A stretch of 64,000 nt of DNA. Origin: Skeletonema tropicum. Taxonomy: Eukaryota > Bacillariophyta > Thalassiosirophyceae > Thalassiosirales > Thalassiosiraceae. The translations under genes and the position numbers were made by a program. Numbering within the stretch: position 1 is the stretch's first letter; each line of letters starts with the position of its first letter. Below are positions 9,687 through 19,688 of this stretch, one piece after another. Below the pieces are notes generated by a model. The model was given only the letters and a program-made list of their open reading frames with translations, was not told the DNA's origin and searched no databases. Where the stretch lies: assembly GCA_037178625.1 (NCBI GenBank), contig CM074135.1:932001-996000 (forward strand). The letters run 5' to 3'.

Positions 9687-10086
9687 TAATCGATTAGAGA
9701 GACAGTGACTTTATCATTTCTAACATAATGCAAGTCACCAGTCCGTTCCTAGACTGATGAAAGGATTACGAGCCTTGACAGGACCGTAAGTCCATGCCAT
9801 CTCTAGTCGATTACTGGAGACAGGAGTAGGCTAGCGCAGGTCACACCTTGCAGCGTACACCTACATCTAGTGGGAATTACAGTACTAGTATTCCTCTAGC
9901 TAGATCTTTATCTCCTAGTCCGCCTACCCGCAGTAGTATTTCCTCTTATCCATACCTCTCTCTAGGTGGGAAATAGAGGCTTTTTACCTCGCTGGACTCG
10001 AACTGGTGACTTGCATTATGTTAGAAATGATAAAGTCACTGTCCCTCTAATCGATTACTGGGACAGTGACTTTATCATTTCTAACA
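9687..10086 (+). mobile_element. 293-bp module, copy 3, with half and full palindrome
   Basis: A half palindrome (9687-9725, with GATTAGAGAGACAG in place of GATTACTGGGACAG) leads into a third module (9726-10018) and a palindrome whose left centre is altered (10019-10086, CCCTCTAATCG). The module differs from copies 1 and 2 by at least two substitutions (GATGAAAGG for GATGACAGG, CTAGCTAGATC for CTAGTTAGATC). The altered centres at both ends match each other, so this is an older, separately evolving copy. ACTAT follows at 10087. Confidence 0.75.
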
Positions 10087-10525
10087 ACTATTAGGTACTG
10101 ATTAGGTAGCTGTTGGTGCTGCTGGCCAGCTTACATTGGACCTCTAGTATCAGGTACGAGGGTGTAGCATCGCTTCTACGCACGCCAGCCGTCTGAGCAG
10201 TGCTAATGTGCTTGTATAGTATCACAACCGACTATAATGGGCCTCTAGAAGCGGCTCATTAATGTATTGACGACGAAAGATACGATTTGGTAGCTTGTGG
10301 TGCTGCTGGCCAGCCCACACTGGACCTCTAGTATCAGGTACGAGGGTGGAGCATCGCTTCTACGCACGCCAGCCGTCTGAGCAGTGCTAATGTGCTTGTA
10401 AAGTATCACAGGCAAGTATGATGGGTTTCTAGAAGCGGCTCATGCGCGAATTGACGACGAATGATACGATTTGGTAGCTTGTGGTGCTGCTGGCCAGCCC
10501 ACACTGGACCTCTCGTATCATCAAA
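10087..10525 (+). repeat. ~184-bp repeat units right of the insertion
   Basis: Two full units (GTCTGAGCAGTGCTAAT at 10191 and 10374, spacing 183 bp) and a partial third, in the same orientation as the left array. They represent the part of the original array on the far side of the insertion site. The partial third ends near 10520 at CTCTCGTATCAT. Confidence 0.85.
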
Positions 10526-11301
10526 GGGTAGGAAGTGATGTTTGGAAGGTAGTCTGTATTGTTTTCACAAGTAACTTTATATTTTAATGTTTACAGTAAT
10601 CTTTTAATGTCAATTCGTTTGACTTCTTGTTTTTTTCAGATGTGAACGGAGCTTAAGAACATCATGTCTCAGAAGATATTGGTTTGCAATCCATTGAACC
10701 TTCTGCTTCGACTTCAATGTGATTGAGGGTTCTACGACTTTTCAAGTGACTGAGCCGTTTTTAGTGGAGCATTATGCTTGGTGTCGATAGAAGCAACGTA
10801 TATTTTTGCTGCTCAGTTAGTTAGCTTACGTAGAAGCGACGATACAATTTGTGTGGTCGTAGGTGATCTGAGAGATTCATCCTTGGCTGGCTGGAGGCTC
10901 CTCATTCATTGAAATCGTATCTCTATCGTCTCAATATGCGCATGAGCCAGCTGTATCAGAGATGATCCACGTCGTAGCTGATATGAGAGGTCCAATCTAG
11001 GCAGGTCGGCGGCATTACATTCATCACGTCGTGAGAGCAGTGCTACTACTTCAAAATTATGTTTGCCATTGATAGCGACTCCTTGTCGACTTCCGACTTC
11101 AATACCTTTCTCTAGAGTGTGTAATTTCTTCGCTTGCTTTGATGTCTAAAGGTTGGTAAGTAGGTGCCATCTTCTTGAGCTAATAAGTACAGCCAACAAC
11201 GAAATCCTTAGTCCTTAGTGTTAGCCCCGGAGGAATGCTTAATGTCATCTAATTCGTAAATAATTCAGCTTATTTACGGTAGCTTTGTTTATCAACCAAC
11301 A
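10526..11301. repeat. Decayed repeat remnants, no gene
   Basis: From about 10720 to 11070 short pieces of the ~184-bp repeat recur out of register: GAGCCG...TTAGTGGAGCATTAT, GTAGAAGCGACG, CTGATATGAGAGGTCCAATC and GCGCATGAGCCAG. They look like eroded units. 10526-10720 and 11070-11301 show nothing I can identify. Confidence 0.55.
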
Positions 11302-14300
11302 TTACACCATTCTTGATAGGTGCCGAAGGAGGCAAATGGTATGTTGCATTTTCCCTTGCAATCTATTTGATGCAGCCTTTTGTTTCTCTCTCAGTTGCAC
11401 AATGGTACCAGCGAATTCTTTCAGCTTGAGCTTCTGCAGGTCGTCTTCATCCTCGCTCAGGTTTTCCTTCTCACCTTCTTTTATGTCTGTATCAATTTGG
11501 ATTATAATGTTGCTATGAACATGTAAAAAGCGGTGCAAATAAGCATTCACAGCTTCAAAACTCTGGTTCGATTCGCATGCCTCTACCAACCATAATGCTG
11601 CAAGATGCAATAAATGCAAACCATCGTCGAGGTCATGCGCACCATAGCAAAGAGATGAAATCTCTACGTCGATCGAAGACGGTCCCATTGTTGATAAATA
11701 TCTGGTAACTTCTGAATAGGAGTCTTCTTCACTACAATTTTGCAATAGCTCAGCCAACTTCGATCTATGGTGCATAACCTTTCTACGCTTGGTCGCCTTT
11801 GTGGATTCAATTTCATCACTTTGTGCTTGCTTTGCTTCGTCACTCGCTTCTTCGCTGTTTTCGGCATTGTTGTCAGTGTCCTCTCCATTGTCATCGTCAG
11901 ACCATACAGCGTCCCAACCATCATCTTTATTACTCGAGTCATTTGTAGCCGATGTTTCGGTATTGCCAGTATTATCTGCATCATCATTCATACTCGAGTC
12001 GATCCCACTTCTCCACTGCAGGAAGAATGGAGCCTGTGGAGGTTTTTGAGGAGCTTCTTTTGGCTTGTTCCTTTCTTTCACAAGCTCGAGATGAAACAAG
12101 TTTTTCCAGTGTGCAGGGGGAAGACCACTTAGAGTTATTAACCCTTCTTCTTTTGCTTGCGGCGGGACGCCATCGTTGGTGTCTTCATCATTATCTCCAT
12201 TGACAGATGAGTCATCTTTGGGCGCTACAGAACGTGGCATGCTGACAGTTAACGACTGCTCGGCCTCTTCTTGCTCACACTCTGCTACTGGTTGAGGTTC
12301 ATTCATCTTGGCAGGTTCACTTGGTGTCCCATCAAGAAGAACCATACGGAAGAATGACTTGTCGCACCACAGACTGATTCCCAGACGTCCAACATGTGAT
12401 GTTGCTAAGAACTCTCCAGTGGGACTAAGCGCCATAGAGGTGGGTGGCGAAGCAAATGACACTGTTTATTAAGGAAGAACAAGAGTTAGTGATGAATGAA
12501 GTTTGAAATCAGTAAATATGGACGATGGAGCAATCGACAACTTACTCCAATCAACGCATAAGCCAGTCGGTACGTCCCAAACGCGGATTGTGCCATCGAA
12601 AGATGACGTGAACAGCTTACGACCATCAGGACCAAACCCCATATCCGAAATAGGACCTGTGTGACTGAGTCTCATTTCATTGGGAGATGCGTATCGGCTG
12701 CCTCCAAAGTATCTCACGATCGACAACGAAGAGCAGTCAAACACTGCAACTCCAAAATCTCGCATCGCTATTGCTGCCAAGTCTGAATCACGCACATGAG
12801 TAAGTTTGGTAGCAGGAGAGGGTAGCATGATTGGGCTCTTTTTGTTTGGCATGTGGGTTACAAAATTCCAAAGCACCAGCTTGGAATCAGCACCAACAGT
12901 TACAACGGTTTTATTCAAGGAATCTATCGCAATGCCAACGACAGCACCCTCATGAGATGCTCGTTGAACTATCGCCTTCCTCTTCTCTTCTGCCTCCATG
13001 AAGCTTATGCGGTCACGCTCAGCTTGATCAATGTCAGAAGGCATCACACCACCTTTCATAGAATTTTTCTCCAGCATTCGCATCGTGCGACCGACATCTC
13101 CTGCAACTTTGATACCTTTTTTACGACGTCGCTCTTCCTCCTCCGTCAACGATGCTGCATCACGGGGAAACGATCCACGAGGAATACCACTTTGGATGTT
13201 GTACTTGTAAACAACTCCTCCAACTGTTCCAACCAATGCAAAGTTGCCGCAAGCAGATATTGCGACGGATGACGCATGCGCTGATCGCGGTGGTCGTTTC
13301 TTCATGGCACTTACATTCCACTGTGGTTGCCTCAATACTGGACCTGTTTGGGATCCCCTCTTTGTGCTCCAAACATATGCCATTGCATGCTCTTTATGAA
13401 TCGTTACTAGATCTCCCCAGTCTCTGCTTCTTGCCTCACTAGTAGCCAAGGCTACAACCTCAGGCAGTAACAACTCAGCGCGTCCTTCTGGGCCAACCAA
13501 GCCAAGCTTTTTCGCCTTTCGCTCCAAACCTGGGCCTTGGCTGTATTCTTTATCTAGATTTGTACGGGCTGTACTGAACAAGCGAAGAGAGAGATCACCG
13601 GGTCCTCCGCAGCTTAAAATTTGACAAGATGCTGCATCTGTGCCATCCGATGCGTTGGCGAGGATACCGCCTCCGCCAACACCTGGGTGAAGGTAACGAA
13701 GTAGCCTTGGTGGAGAAGTGTGCCCTTTGCGTTGACGTAGAATCCTGCCAGAATGATCAGGAGCATCAAACACGTGAAGTAGCACGGAATTAGACGCCAT
13801 ACCAGTGGAGAGGAGAAGAGGTTCGCCAGGTAGATACTGCAACTTGGAAACGCCACCATGATGAGTCGCTTCCATCTGCGTGAGAAGAGTGCGCCGTGTC
13901 GTACCATCGTTGTCATCTTCGACAGGAGTCAAATCCCATACAGATACTGAACCATCATCACAACCTACAGCGAGGGGAGCCACGCCCTGACGTGTTGCAT
14001 TGCCATCGGTACGGAACGAGATCGATGACACGGCATTATTACCAGGGCTCAACTTCTTTGAAGTTTGCCTTCCTTTATGATGAAGAGAAAACAGCTTGAC
14101 GTCATGAAGGGTATTGATTAAGTGAGCAGAGCCAGTAGACGTCCCGACAGCAACAGTATCAACGGCAGGACTTTGTTCCAAAGTTGTAATGATTCCATCA
14201 GTATTTGACAGACATTGAAAGGAATGAAGCATTTTTCCTGATCGTACGTTGAGAAGTATCATTGATGTAGCCTGTTTTGTGTCATTCCTAGCTGCAATGG

Positions 14301-15444
14301 TTGATCGGCCACCAAGTAATATTTTGTTGACGTAGGTGGCAGGGTGCAAACCAACATGCGGAATGAAGTTTGACCCAATCCCAGTCAAATCTACAGTGTT
14401 GATGATCTTCATAGATGTTCTAGAGGCTTGGACAATCAATACTCGTCCGTAGCAGTCATTTGCAGGGGTTGTTTCGCTGCCAGTAATAGAATCTTCGTCG
14501 TCTCCGCTGCTATCACTGGAAGAAGATGAAGATGTAACTGCGTTTGATTCTCCAGCCAAAACACTTTCGTCGTCATCACTTTCATCATCAGAATCGTTTC
14601 CAACCACATCTATTCCACCGTTGTCTTTCTTGCTTGTTTTCACAACATCATCTCTCGCACATACTACTGCTAAAAGAAGAGTATTTTCCATTTTCCCTTC
14701 CTTCTCTCCAGTCATGGCCATGCGTCGCTTCCCCAAATTGATCATATCCACGATGCCCCAACGATTCTTCCTTCCCGTTTTTTTCTTCTTCTCTGCTAGA
14801 AATGGGAATGCATCCAAACAAACCAAAGGACGTGTCCTCGAGTACAAAGTTACCGAAACTGCTCTCCCTAGCACTTTGGGTCCATGTGTTGCAACCGTTA
14901 CAGAGAGGGATGAATCTGATATTGCCTGATGCATTTCTTCTTCGTCCCCACCACTATACTGTGCATTATTACTACTACTTGTGTCGATGATACTGCGCAT
15001 ACGATGATGTTCGGAGCTAGGGGGCAATGCCCGAGAGACCAACGTAGGCACCAGCTTGGAAATTGTCAATATTTGAAAGCGTTCTCCCAATGGCACTGTC
15101 ACAAATGTTTCTTCGGACGACTGTCCTTGCGGTTGTAAGTGAAATTTGCCCCGTTTGGATAGGAAGAGATGCGATGATGGCGAATAGGAACGATTTTTAG
15201 CATTATTAGCTGCAGGATGAGCTGCTGTCAGCAAACCTAGTGAACGGTGCGGCTGAAATAGGCGAGATGAACCAGCATCGTCTACTATTTGCATGCTGGA
15301 AGGTTTATTAGGTGATGTTTCTGGTTGTGATGAAGTTGACGTCGATGCATCCTCCTTATTGCTTGAAGAGTCAGTGGCAGCAGATGCTGCAGTGGAGGTT
15401 GAGTCTGACCGCAGCTTTCTTTTACTGTTTTTGGACGCAGCCAT
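11302..15444 (-). CDS. UTP21: UTP21/WDR36, SSU processome WD40 protein
   Basis: Two exons, complement(join(11302-12461, 12546-15444)), give about 1352 aa. An 84-bp intron (GTAAGT...AACAG) joins GLCVDW to MSFASPPTS. The first in-frame ATG (15444, MAASKNSK) is the likely start. It carries two sets of WD40 repeats, including SSISF...PLAVGCDDGSVSVWDL, VVTVGADSKLVLWNF and LFTSSFDGTIRVWDVPTG. The stretch ASPPTSMALSPTGEFLATSHV and the later LPPAHWKNLFHLELVKERNKP are diagnostic of UTP21/WDR36, as is the C-terminal helical domain with FL-H segments. It scaffolds U3-dependent 18S rRNA processing in the nucleolus. It is longer than the yeast and human proteins (about 940-950 aa) owing to acidic, Ser-rich insertions. 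Confidence 0.93.
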
Positions 15445-15828
15445 GATAGAGCAGAAGCGCAATCAACTACTTGATTATAATATACGGCAGAAGTCTCTAC
15501 TACGGTACCGATGGTATCATTATCATACCATCTTCATCGAGTTGAGTTCGAAGTTCGAGTTTGTTGGCAGTGATGGCATCAGGAAAAGAGAAAAGGAAAA
15601 ATAAGAATGACGGATGCGGACAGGCCCGCCCAAGTTTTGATTCGAATTTCGAATTGCTGTTTCGTTGTTAGAAGTTAGAAGTACTTAGGTAGTTTAGTGT
15701 AGAAACAGTTTATCATGCAGCGATGTAAATGTAATGTCGAAGTAGTCAACCAAGAGGAAGCTTGCTGAGTCAAGTGAAGTGAAAAGTAGACTACATAATA
15801 TGCTTTAAAAAGAAATTACATTTACATC
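15445..15828. other. Intergenic region upstream of UTP21
   Basis: This 384-bp interval lies between two minus-strand genes. Short TTCGAA-type motifs (near 15548-15560 and 15640-15655) are the only pattern seen. Confidence 0.5.
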
Positions 15829-16779
15829 TCAAACAGCCAGACTTGATGCCAGACGAATAGCATGAATGATTCCTCCACAAAATGCAATCAAGTTTGTCAA
15901 ACTAGATATTCCATGGAATTTTCCAAATGACTTTGCCAAGGACTTGTACTCATCACTTTCTTTCTTGCCGTCATCTTCTAACTTGTAACGATCAAACATG
16001 ACTTGCGTAGATGTAGGCTCCAGGTACAGCAAGTTCAAGAGCGTGGCAAAGAATGCAACCAGAAGAGATACTTCGGATGTTTTGCTGAGAACATCTGGCA
16101 TGGCTGTCAAAGTTAAGATCTGTATGTTATGGTGAATGAAGAAGAAATGTATTGAACGTGTGGCTTGTTAGAGAACACATATACTAATTTTGTGAGGATG
16201 ATTACATCAATGCAAGGACAAAGTCGCTTTTACCTGTAACGCAATCATCCCAGTGCACAGCTTAAAGTAAAGGGGAAATAATTTGCTTTGAAGTGTCCCG
16301 AATGTACGCCTTGGTAGGTTCTTGAACATCGTGATGCCAGCAACGAACGTGGTGTAAAAGACTGTGCCAAACCATGTCCCAAAAGAGAGCATATGAACGG
16401 CAGCCGCAGCTTTTGAGGAAAGAACTAGATGCTTCCCAAACTTGCTTAGGGCATTTGCTGTTGCTTCTGGTTTGGATGATGTGTACACCGCAAAGAGTAG
16501 GGCGTATAAAATCGATATTGCTCGAAAGAAGTTAGAGTTGTGTAGAGCTGGCTTGATGAAGGGCTCGCTTACTTCTTTATCATCCTTTGGTGTGAAGTTG
16601 AGAAGCACACGGCGTGACTTTGGAGACACTTTGGTGGAAGACGATAGGAAGGCAAGTGGACGTTGACTTGATATCGCCTGAGTTTGGATGGGTTTCACAG
16701 CAACAGCAGATGATGGAGGAGAAAATGCGATCCCTCCTCCGAGGACCGAAAAGAGTAGAGCTGCGAACAAACGATTCAT
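15829..16779 (-). CDS. TMEM205-like (DUF4149) membrane protein, probably plastid
   Basis: Two exons, complement(join(15829-16119, 16234-16779)), give 278 aa. The 114-bp intron (GTAAAA...ATACAG) joins MIALQ to ILTLTAMPD in frame. The N-terminus is a signal peptide ending GGGIAFSPP, a plastid-type cleavage context. Four hydrophobic segments follow, with the DUF4149 signature HMLSFGTWFGTVFYTTFVAG, then MFKNLPRRTFGTLQSKLFPLYF, and LLYLEPTSTQVMFDRY in the second exon. The family function is poorly known (human TMEM205 is linked to cisplatin resistance). It is divergent from the oxygenase at 17098. Confidence 0.8.
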
Positions 16780-17097
16780 GTTGAGTAGCGGGCCGCACCA
16801 CTCTGATTAAGTTCTTAGACAGGGAAGAAGGGCGAGCTGGACTAACACGATGGCTGCCGAGTGCTAAGGAGGATACAGTACGCTGGTGAGAGAGCAGTAT
16901 TAGGTTTCGGTTGCTTGACACTCGGAAAGTTGAAAAGATTTTGAGATCAACTCTCTTTATAAGTAGGAATTAGTACAAAGTATGGCGCCTTCTTGCCATC
17001 ACTAGCACATCATATAATGTCGAATCTCACTCCTTCCACGCACAAAACAAGCACAAGCAGTTCTGTCAAGCAACTACTGTTACTACATGCCTCCACC
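16780..17097. other. Divergent promoter interval
   Basis: About 318 bp between the TMEM205-like gene and the oxygenase. There are no obvious repeats and no gene. Confidence 0.5.
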
Positions 17098-18048
17098 ATG
17101 AAGACGTCCAACTGGATTGCATCCCTCATATTATTTGCAATTAACAGCGGAGCCGTCGTTTCAGCTTTCGTCAGCTCACAACACGTGCTGAAACCTCGTA
17201 CAAGAAGTTTTTTGCCATCAACATCACAACTCAAGGTGGCCACTGCCTCGCCTCAAATAACACAAGCTGACCTTGCATCATTATCACAAGAGGGTTACGT
17301 TGTCATTAATAATTTTCTACCCAGAGATCTTGTTGATGAGCTACGTGATGATATCTTATCTCTACGGAAGGATGGAGCCTTCAAGGAAGCAAAGATCGGC
17401 CAAGACAGTACAAATGCATTAAACACTAATATTAGGATTGCTGAAACATGTTTCCTAGGCAGAAATCGACCTGAGCTGCTCAAGTTGGGAGCAAATTCGA
17501 TTCGTGACCGCCCCGGGGGGCTGTATGATATTTTGGACAACCTATGTGATAGCCTATCGGATCTAAGCATGAAGGATTCCGCAACCCCACTGGATAGGTC
17601 GTTAAATGAGTTGCTCTATGCCTTTTATCCCGAAGGTGGATTTTATCGACGTCACCGGGACGCTATTCCCAATTCTGCATCAGTGCTGAGAAAATACAGT
17701 CTTCTTCTGTACCTCAATCGGGATAGTTGGTCACCGGAGAAAGATGCAGGTCAATTAAGGATGCATCTGGATGGTGGTGGTGATGAATGCCCTCCTGGTG
17801 TTCAGCCGAACTTTATTGATGTCGATCCGCTTGGTGGGACACTTGTACTATTTAAAAGTGAAGCAATACCACATGAAGTGCTTGATACAATGTCAGAGCG
17901 TTTTGCGCTCGTTGGATGGTTTAACAGGCCTGTCTCTGCGTCGGATATTGCAACTCTTGGAGAAGGAGGTAACCTTGTTCAAGTTGGCATGATGGCAGTA
18001 GCTCTTGCATTGGTCACAGTTGGAGTTACAACTATTCTTGGTCAGTAA
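17098..18048 (+). CDS. 2-oxoglutarate/Fe(II) oxygenase, prolyl-4-hydroxylase-like
   Basis: 316 aa from the ATG at 17098, which sits in a strong CCACCATG context and opens a signal peptide ending VVSAFVSS; the frame is open upstream to 16993. The jelly-roll metal site is visible as His186-x-Asp188 (RRHRDAIP) and His259 (IPHEVLD), with Arg268 (SERFALVGWFNR) to bind 2-oxoglutarate. GGTLVLFKSEAIPHEV is typical of the P4H catalytic domain. A hydrophobic tail (about 290-312) could be a membrane anchor. It probably hydroxylates proline or another residue in the secretory system or plastid; the AF motif favours the plastid. It converges on the Fpg gene 53 bp downstream. Confidence 0.82.
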   Translation: MKTSNWIASLILFAINSGAVVSAFVSSQHVLKPRTRSFLPSTSQLKVATASPQITQADLASLSQEGYVVINNFLPRDLVDELRDDILSLRKDGAFKEAKIGQDSTNALNTNIRIAETCFLGRNRPELLKLGANSIRDRPGGLYDILDNLCDSLSDLSMKDSATPLDRSLNELLYAFYPEGGFYRRHRDAIPNSASVLRKYSLLLYLNRDSWSPEKDAGQLRMHLDGGGDECPPGVQPNFIDVDPLGGTLVLFKSEAIPHEVLDTMSERFALVGWFNRPVSASDIATLGEGGNLVQVGMMAVALALVTVGVTTILGQ

Positions 18049-18101
18049 TCTATTATTGTTATACTATGTGATGTTATTATACAAGCCACACGCAGTCCAT
18101 A

Positions 18102-19190
18102 TCATGTTCTTCTTCTTCTTTTTACTGAAGCACGTGGTCTCGTAATGCTCTTTGTCTTTTTACACTCTGCCGTTTCGGAGTTTTCTGCAATCACTGCTTT
18201 TCTGGCAACCTTCTTCTGTAACAAAGGAACGATCGCTGAAGATCTACCGCCGCTCTTAACAAAGCTGATCGTTTTCCCATTGGCATCCTTTGAGTTTGTC
18301 TCATTCTTGCCACCTCCTCTCCATCGTCGATGAAATAGCCACTCTTCAGGAAATTGTTCTTCTCCGTCGTTCAAGCTTTTTACTGCAGTGGAAAGTACAT
18401 ATTGCATTTCACTCAAGAGCTTCGATGCCTCGGATATAGTCAGAAATGCTTGATCAGGATGAAGCCTTGACCTATACAAGACTTCGTCAGCAACCCAATT
18501 CCCGACTCCCGAAACAACTTGTCGTTGGTCTAACAGTATTGCCTTGATCACCTTCTTTTGATTTGCAAACTTTTGTATAATACCTTCTGAGCAACTTGAG
18601 TCTTGTGCAGATGCTGCTAGTGCATCTGGAGCCAGCTCTTGAAACGCTGGAATACAGTCCTCATCGATATTATTGCTTTGACCGTCATAGCCATGAACAA
18701 AGACACTACCAAATCTTCTAGGGTCAGAAAAGCATGCTTGTTGTCCATTTGGTGAGTTGATAATCAAATGTGTATGCGGTGGTGGATAGGAGCATTCGTC
18801 TGACAATGATTCAAGTTTTGGAATGTGATTAGGAAAGGAGATCCTACCCGTCATGCCCATATGCAGCGATAGTAATATTGTTGCTTCCTTGCCTGTAATA
18901 TCAGCTTCCTCAATTATTGTTGTTGATATGTCATCTTCTTTGGCAGTGGTTGTCCCACTTCTTGTCTTTTCCAATACTACACATAACACTTTGCCCTTCC
19001 TCAGTACATCTATTATGTTGTAGTCACCTTCGTTGATCAATCGTATAGTTCGTTCGGAAGGAAATCGTTTCGTTGGCAATGGAGGAGGGCCAAATTCAAG
19101 ATGGACCGACTTCTGACGATTTTTGTTTTCATTGCTTACAAGAGACAGCAGTATTTGTCGGTAATGTTCAACCTCGGGAAGCTCAGGCAT
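18102..19190 (-). CDS. FPG: Formamidopyrimidine-DNA glycosylase (Fpg/MutM), plant-type
   Basis: 362 aa. The N-terminus MPELPEVEHYR carries the catalytic Pro2 and Glu3. It has a GMTGRISF strand, DPRRFGSVF, and the helix-two-turn-helix SGVGNWVADEVLYRSRLHPDQ. The C-terminus has the zincless-finger form (FVKSGGRSSAIVPLLQKK) seen in plant and algal Fpg instead of a Cys4 zinc finger, followed by a basic tail RRRRT that may serve in nuclear targeting. It removes oxidised purines such as 8-oxoguanine and FapyG in base excision repair. Poorly conserved acidic insertions lie between the strands of the N-terminal domain. It shares its 5' interval with the GT32 gene. Confidence 0.92.
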   Translation of the reverse strand: MPELPEVEHYRQILLSLVSNENKNRQKSVHLEFGPPPLPTKRFPSERTIRLINEGDYNIIDVLRKGKVLCVVLEKTRSGTTTAKEDDISTTIIEEADITGKEATILLSLHMGMTGRISFPNHIPKLESLSDECSYPPPHTHLIINSPNGQQACFSDPRRFGSVFVHGYDGQSNNIDEDCIPAFQELAPDALAASAQDSSCSEGIIQKFANQKKVIKAILLDQRQVVSGVGNWVADEVLYRSRLHPDQAFLTISEASKLLSEMQYVLSTAVKSLNDGEEQFPEEWLFHRRWRGGGKNETNSKDANGKTISFVKSGGRSSAIVPLLQKKVARKAVIAENSETAECKKTKSITRPRASVKRRRRT

Positions 19191-19688
19191 GTCAGTGTCA
19201 AAATAGTAAGTGCTATCGAGCGAAAGGCCTCTATCCTACCAGCTTGCCTCTACGAATAAAGCGATGCAGATGCAGATGCAACGGTTCCAAGGTCCAAGGG
19301 AAACGCTGTTTGGTTGCATTCTTTTGTTGATTGTGGTGATGGTCGCTGTGATGGTGGATCCGTCGTGGGGTGGCCGTGATTTTTGATTGCTTCACATTCA
19401 ATCACATCCAATCACATTCAGCACAATCACAGTGAATCTTCACTAGTCACGATAAGTCACATTCGGTCACGAATTCGTCACTCTCAGTTACGAATGTGCT
19501 CACTCACGCTCTATCACGCTCAATCATGCTCGTCACGCTCCTCACCATGGTGCACCGCCCTCGATCGAACCTCCCTATCAATACTAATACCTCAACCTCT
19601 CAACCCGTACAATATTAGTATCACGCGCAACGGGTAAAATACCATCAAGCCAAGCTCATTGCACTGCTCTCTCTATACAATTATTATC
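19191..19688. promoter_or_regulatory. Divergent promoter with TCAC-rich repeats
   Basis: The interval between Fpg and the glycosyltransferase. From 19388 to 19545 it is filled with imperfect copies of a TCACATTCAA/TCACGA-type motif (TCAATCACATCCAATCACATTCAGCAC...). These could be clustered binding sites or simple-sequence drift. Upstream is an imperfect CAGATGCAGATGCA run near 19265. Confidence 0.4.

Larger units (their letters stand above)
7319..9688 (-). repeat. Right arm of 2 x 2370-bp inverted duplication
   Basis: Mirror image of 4949-7318. It ends at 9688 inside the sequence CACCATTAATCGATTA, where the copied carrier promoter DNA abuts a partial 68-bp palindrome. The arm duplicates the 5' flank of the citrate carrier pointing rightwards, but not its coding sequence. 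Confidence 0.95.

Noticed and set aside
5640..10525. CRISPR array
   Set aside because: Units are contiguous and alike along their whole length, with no unique spacers; the genes are eukaryotic.
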